In this document: positions 31,284 to 34,003 of the stretch, in pieces
How positions within the stretch are numbered: the first letter of the stretch is position 1
How the letters are laid out: each line of letters starts with the position of its first letter
Source of the DNA: Steroidobacteraceae bacterium
GTDB taxonomy: Bacteria; Pseudomonadota; Gammaproteobacteria; Steroidobacterales; Steroidobacteraceae
Length of the DNA stretch: 34,003 nucleotides
Direction of reading: 5' to 3'
Assembly (NCBI GenBank): GCA_017853175.1
Contig: JAFMKA010000015.1
Span: 1-34,003 of the forward strand
Notes under the pieces: generated by a model
Told to the model about the DNA's origin: nothing
The model's input: the letters and a program-made list of their open reading frames with translations, nothing else
The model's database searches: none
Made by a program: the position numbers and the translations under genes

Positions 31284-32257
31284 AGTTACAGCAATTACGC
31301 TATCTCGTCGCTGTCGCGGACGCAGGTCTCAATGTAACCGCCGCCGCGCAGCTGCTGCACACCTCACAACCCGGCATCAGCAAACAGCTGCGACTTCTCG
31401 AGGACGAATTAGGGCTCAAATTATTCGTCAGAAAGTCGCGAGCACTCGTCCGAACGACCCCTGCGGGCGAAAAAGTCATTGCTCGAGCCCGGGTCGTCCT
31501 GCGTGAAGTGGCGAATATCAGAGGCCTCGCCGCTGAAATAAGGCGTGATGAGGAAGGCGCTTTATCGATTGCCACGACACACACTCAGGCGCGATACGTA
31601 CTGCCGGATGTGCTCACCCGCTTCCGTCAGAAGTATCCGGGTATCCGCGTTCATCTGCATCAGGGTACTTCAGACCAGATCGCCGAAATCATCGAGCGCG
31701 AGAAAATCGATTTCGTCGTCGCAACCGGCGTGAATGCGTTGTTCGACAAACTTATTCGTATTCCCGTGTTTCGTTGGCGGCGCGGGATCGTCGTGCCGAA
31801 GGGACACCCTCTCGCCGCGACCCCCAAACCGAGCTTTGCCCAGCTCGGTCACTATCCGATCATCACGTATGCCTTCAGCTTCTCCGGAACGTCCTCTTTA
31901 CTCGAACAATTCGCCAATGCAGGGGTGATTCCCAACATCGCCCTGACCGCCTGGGACTCGGACGTACTCAAGGAATATATTCGGTCTGGCTTCGGCATCG
32001 GCATCCTGGCCGATATTTCAATCAAAGAAGAAGACGATGATCTAAAGTTGATCGATGCGTCCCACCTTTTTCCGCCCCATACGACTTGGGTCGGCTTTCA
32101 TCGGGGAGCGCTACTTCGCTCGTACATGTACGAATTCATTCATCTTCTGGCGCCCCATCTAACGAAACGTCAAGTGCAGTTCGCGGAGCGCTCAGAGTCA
32201 CAAGAGACCTTAGATAAATCGATTGCGGATGCCTCGATTCCATTCCGGCGCTTATAA
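31280..32257 (+). CDS. cysB: CysB-type LysR-family regulator
   Basis: This LysR regulator has 325 residues, the same as E. coli CysB (324). The N-terminal winged helix reads [44 protein letters not shown], with the CysB hallmark of NVTAAA and [25 protein letters not shown] and [14 protein letters not shown] in the effector domain are also CysB-like. CysB proteins activate sulfate assimilation genes in response to N-acetylserine or O-acetylserine. The ATG at 31280 overlaps the preceding stop (ATGA); the open frame upstream lies inside the hydrolase. metY, a sulfur-assimilation gene, follows 91 nt later and could be a target. It is unusual that cysB is coupled to a hydrolase gene. Confidence 0.92.
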   Translation: [325 protein letters not shown]

Positions 32258-32293
32258 CGCCGCGTTATCTGCACATGCGCAAACGGTAAAGCG

Positions 32294-32313
32294 AAGTCCC
32301 AACCAACGGACTT
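32294..32313. promoter_or_regulatory. Inverted repeat upstream of metY
   Basis: AAGTCC (32294-32299) and GGACTT (32308-32313) form a perfect 6-base inverted repeat with an 8-nt centre in the 91-nt gap between cysB and metY. A TAAGAT hexamer (32313-32318) next to it is a weak -10 candidate. The repeat could be an operator; no T-run follows, so it is not a standard terminator. Confidence 0.35.
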
Positions 32314-32348
32314 AAGATGAGGGCGCTGTCTCTTAGAGGTCCTCAACC

Positions 32349-33617
32349 ATGCGCCCCGAAACCATTGCCGTTCACGGCGGATATACCCTAGACCCCACCA
32401 CAAAATCGGTCGCCGTCCCGATCTATCAGACCACCTCCTACGCATTCGACAGCGCGCAGCACGGCGCCGACCTGTTCGACCTCAAGGTTCAGGGCAACAT
32501 TTACACGCGCATCATGAACCCGACGACGGATGTGCTCGAAAAGCGCGTCGCGGAACTCGAGGGTGGCATTGGGGCACTGGCGCTCGCCTCAGGCAGCGCC
32601 GCGGTCACCTACGCGCTCATGACGATTGCCGAGCACGGCGACAACATCGTGAGCTCCAGCACGCTTTATGGCGGCACATACAATCTCTTCGCCCACACTC
32701 TGCCGCAATTTGGCATCGAGGTGCGCTTCGCCGATCCGAGGCGCCCCGGTGATTTCGCCGCATTGATCGATGAACGCACCAAAGCGGTGTACTGCGAATC
32801 GATCGGCAACCCACTCGGCAACATCACCGACTTTGGCGCACTCGCTGCTATCGCCCACTCGCATGGCGTACCGCTCATCGTCGATAACACGGTTCCCTCA
32901 CCCTACCTATGCCGCCCGTTCGATCACGGCGCTGACATCGTCGTTCACTCGCTCACCAAATATTTGGGCGGGCACGGCAACAGCATCGGCGGTGCCATCG
33001 TCGACTCGGGCAAGTTCCCCTGGGCCGAGCACAAGAGCAAGTTCAAACGACTGAACGAACCGGATGTCTCCTACCACGGGGTCGTCTACACCGAGGCGCT
33101 CGGACCGGCGGCATACATTGCGCGTGCCCGTGTCGTGCCGCTTCGCAACATGGGGGCTGCACTGTCCCCCTTCAATTCTTTTTTGATTTTGCAGGGAATC
33201 GAGACGCTCGCCGTCCGCATGGATCGAATCTGCGAAAACGCTCTTAGCATTGCGCAATTTCTGCAGAGTCATCCGGCCGTTTCTTGGGTGAACTACGCAG
33301 GGCTCCCCGGCCACGCGGATCACGACCTCGCCCAAAAATATCTGCGGGGTCGAGCTTCGGGAATTTTGACCTTCGGCGTGAAGGGCGGCCGCAAGGCCGG
33401 AGAGAAATTTCTCGATGCGCTGAAGTTGGTCGTCCGACTCGTCAATATCGGCGATGTGCGCTCACTCGCCACTCATCCCGCCTCGACCACTCATCGACAA
33501 CTGTCGCCCGAGGAACTCGCCAAGGCCGGCGTCTCGGAAGATATGGTCAGATTGTCGATCGGGATCGAGCACGTCGATGATCTCAAAGAAGATCTCGATC
33601 GAGCGCTTCGGACTTAA
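32349..33617 (+). CDS. metY: O-acetylhomoserine sulfhydrylase (MetY type)
   Basis: This PLP enzyme makes homocysteine (and acetate) from O-acetylhomoserine and sulfide, or cysteine from O-acetylserine in some members. The 422-residue length is typical of MetY, longer than cystathionine gamma-synthase. Key parts are [30 protein letters not shown], the aspartate-containing [10 protein letters not shown], and Lys204 as PLP Schiff base in [12 protein letters not shown]. The ATG follows AGAGG at about 9 nt. It lies downstream of cysB and converges with the small repeat-protein gene (12 nt between stops). Direct sulfhydrylation links it functionally to CysB-controlled sulfide supply, an inference from context. 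Confidence 0.95.
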   Translation: MRPETIAVHGGYTLDPTTKSVAVPIYQTTSYAFDSAQHGADLFDLKVQGNIYTRIMNPTTDVLEKRVAELEGGIGALALASGSAAVTYALMTIAEHGDNIVSSSTLYGGTYNLFAHTLPQFGIEVRFADPRRPGDFAALIDERTKAVYCESIGNPLGNITDFGALAAIAHSHGVPLIVDNTVPSPYLCRPFDHGADIVVHSLTKYLGGHGNSIGGAIVDSGKFPWAEHKSKFKRLNEPDVSYHGVVYTEALGPAAYIARARVVPLRNMGAALSPFNSFLILQGIETLAVRMDRICENALSIAQFLQSHPAVSWVNYAGLPGHADHDLAQKYLRGRASGILTFGVKGGRKAGEKFLDALKLVVRLVNIGDVRSLATHPASTTHRQLSPEELAKAGVSEDMVRLSIGIEHVDDLKEDLDRALRT

Positions 33618-33629
33618 AACGTCAGAGGC

Positions 33630-33932
33630 TCAACGGGTTGAGACGCAGTAGTTTCCACTCGCATACCAACCGGAGGGGCAGGACCCCGCTCGAGGAATGA
33701 CGGCCTTGGCTGAGTCGGTTGCCGCGACGCAGTAATTTCCACTGGCGTAATAACCACTAGGGCACGAGCCCTCTCGACGAATGGCAAAACGCGCCGAACT
33801 CGTCGGCACACAATAATTGCTGCTCGCGTAGTACCCGCTCGGGCACGAACCGTCTCGAGGCACGGGTTGAGGCGTCGGTGCAGCGTCAGCGGACAGCGGA
33901 ACTAACAGGGCGACAAAGATTGGGAGACGCAA
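33630..33932 (-). CDS. Small secreted protein with three Cys-paired GSCPSG repeats
   Basis: This 100-residue protein has a TTG start and a signal peptide (MRLPIFVALLVPLSADA, likely cut near residue 18). The mature part is three copies of a 27-28 residue unit with consensus PRxGSCPSGYYASGNYCV, at residues 28, 55 and 83. Each unit has two cysteines ten residues apart (30/41, 57/68, 85/96), so three disulfides are likely after export. TTG at 33932 is supported by a very strong ribosome site (AGGGAGGG, 8 nt spacing) and by the signal peptide it creates. It starts 23 nt after the tRNA-Thr 3' end, leaving no room for a separate promoter, so it is probably co-transcribed with the tRNA. I do not recognise a named family. 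Confidence 0.75.
   Translation of the reverse strand: MRLPIFVALLVPLSADAAPTPQPVPRDGSCPSGYYASSNYCVPTSSARFAIRREGSCPSGYYASGNYCVAATDSAKAVIPRAGSCPSGWYASGNYCVSTR
33633..33851 (-). repeat. Three imperfect tandem repeats of 81-84 nt inside the small secreted gene
   Basis: Units begin at the GSCPSG codons at 33851, 33770 and 33686 (minus strand), each encoding the Cys-x10-Cys module, with units of 27 and 28 codons and a shortened third copy. The core codons are similar but not identical and the linkers differ more, so the duplication is not recent. Confidence 0.8.
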
Positions 33933-33955
33933 CGAACGACCCTCCCTAAAAAGGA

Positions 33956-34003
33956 TGGTGCCGGAAATAGGATTCGAACCTACGACCTACGCATTACGAA
34001 TGC
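33956..34003 (-). tRNA. tRNA-Thr (anticodon CGU), 5' half beyond window
   Basis: The last 48 bases, read on minus, give the anticodon loop TTCGTAA, the 3' anticodon strand TGCGT, a short variable region, T arm GTAGG-TTCGAAT-CCTAT, acceptor strand TTCCGGC, discriminator A and an encoded CCA (33958-33956). Anticodon CGT reads ACG, so the tRNA is Thr; the sequence closely resembles E. coli thrW as I recall it. The acceptor 5' strand, D arm and 5' anticodon strand lie outside the window. Confidence 0.93.

Noticed and set aside
32258-32348. SAM- or SAH-responsive riboswitch before metY
   Set aside because: The 91-nt gap has only a short inverted repeat and none of the conserved cores of known SAM or SAH riboswitches.
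33629-33642. CTCAA-CGGG-TTGAG hairpin as a terminator for metY
   Set aside because: The stem is five base pairs with no T-run and overlaps the stop of the opposite gene.
1-34003. CRISPR arrays, insertion sequences, prophage or integrase genes
   Set aside because: No spaced direct repeats, transposase motifs or terminal inverted repeats were seen; the partial tRNA at the edge shows no adjacent integrase within the window.

Overview
The window is GC-rich, densely packed bacterial DNA. It looks like a gammaproteobacterial chromosome: pyrC is followed directly by rnt and a CGFS glutaredoxin, RnfB-like ferredoxin sits next to nth, the pyruvate dehydrogenase is of the homodimeric AceE type, and there is an LpxL/HtrB acyltransferase and a CysB regulator. 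The lipoyl-domain-bearing Lpd and the metG-rnfB-nth-DUF1841 run fit the Xanthomonadales/Nevskiales-like side of the class, but the exact lineage is inference. No insertion sequence, phage gene, CRISPR array or rRNA was seen, and no gap between genes exceeds 300 bases.

Layout. (1) 1-4591, housekeeping: apbC/mrp (cut by the left edge) diverges from metG, which is followed by a soluble RnfB-like ferredoxin, nth and a DUF1841 gene. (2) 4560-10359, minus strand: aceE-aceF-lpd, encoding the whole pyruvate dehydrogenase complex. (3) 10457-12752: pyrC-rnt on plus, then grxD and a DUF1289 gene on minus. (4) 12862-13446: a stand-alone four-helix Urate_ox_N-type membrane protein. It is divided from the DUF1289-grxD pair by what looks like a mirrored bidirectional promoter. 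(5) 13448-17033, minus: an envelope operon of LpxL-like acyltransferase, GT2 glycosyltransferase, LAB_N small membrane protein and GT39 transferase, probably acylating and decorating lipid A. A histidine phosphatase diverges from it. (6) 17731-20742, minus: marR-emrA-emrB type multidrug efflux operon with a candidate operator. (7) 20792-25703, minus: CoA ester lyase, a 58-residue DUF2256 protein, DASH-type cryptochrome/photolyase, an ALDH7-like dehydrogenase and a saccharopine/lysine dehydrogenase-like enzyme. (8) 25817-32257, plus: EthA-like Baeyer-Villiger monooxygenase, SDR, membrane-anchored alpha/beta hydrolase, DUF1214 and DUF1254 membrane proteins, a secreted alpha/beta hydrolase and a CysB regulator, nearly all joined by 4-nt overlaps or very short gaps. 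(9) metY follows. (10) At the right edge, on minus, a partial tRNA-Thr(CGU) is followed after 23 nt by a small secreted protein made of three Cys-paired repeats.

The two least explained parts are the block at 25.8-31.3 kb, which resembles an oxidation/ester-cleavage pathway with two paired DUFs of unknown role, and the tRNA-linked repeat protein at the right end. Several genes (apbC, metG, pyrC, lpxL-like) have a -10-like box 6-10 nt before the start codon and no Shine-Dalgarno sequence, suggesting leaderless or nearly leaderless mRNAs.
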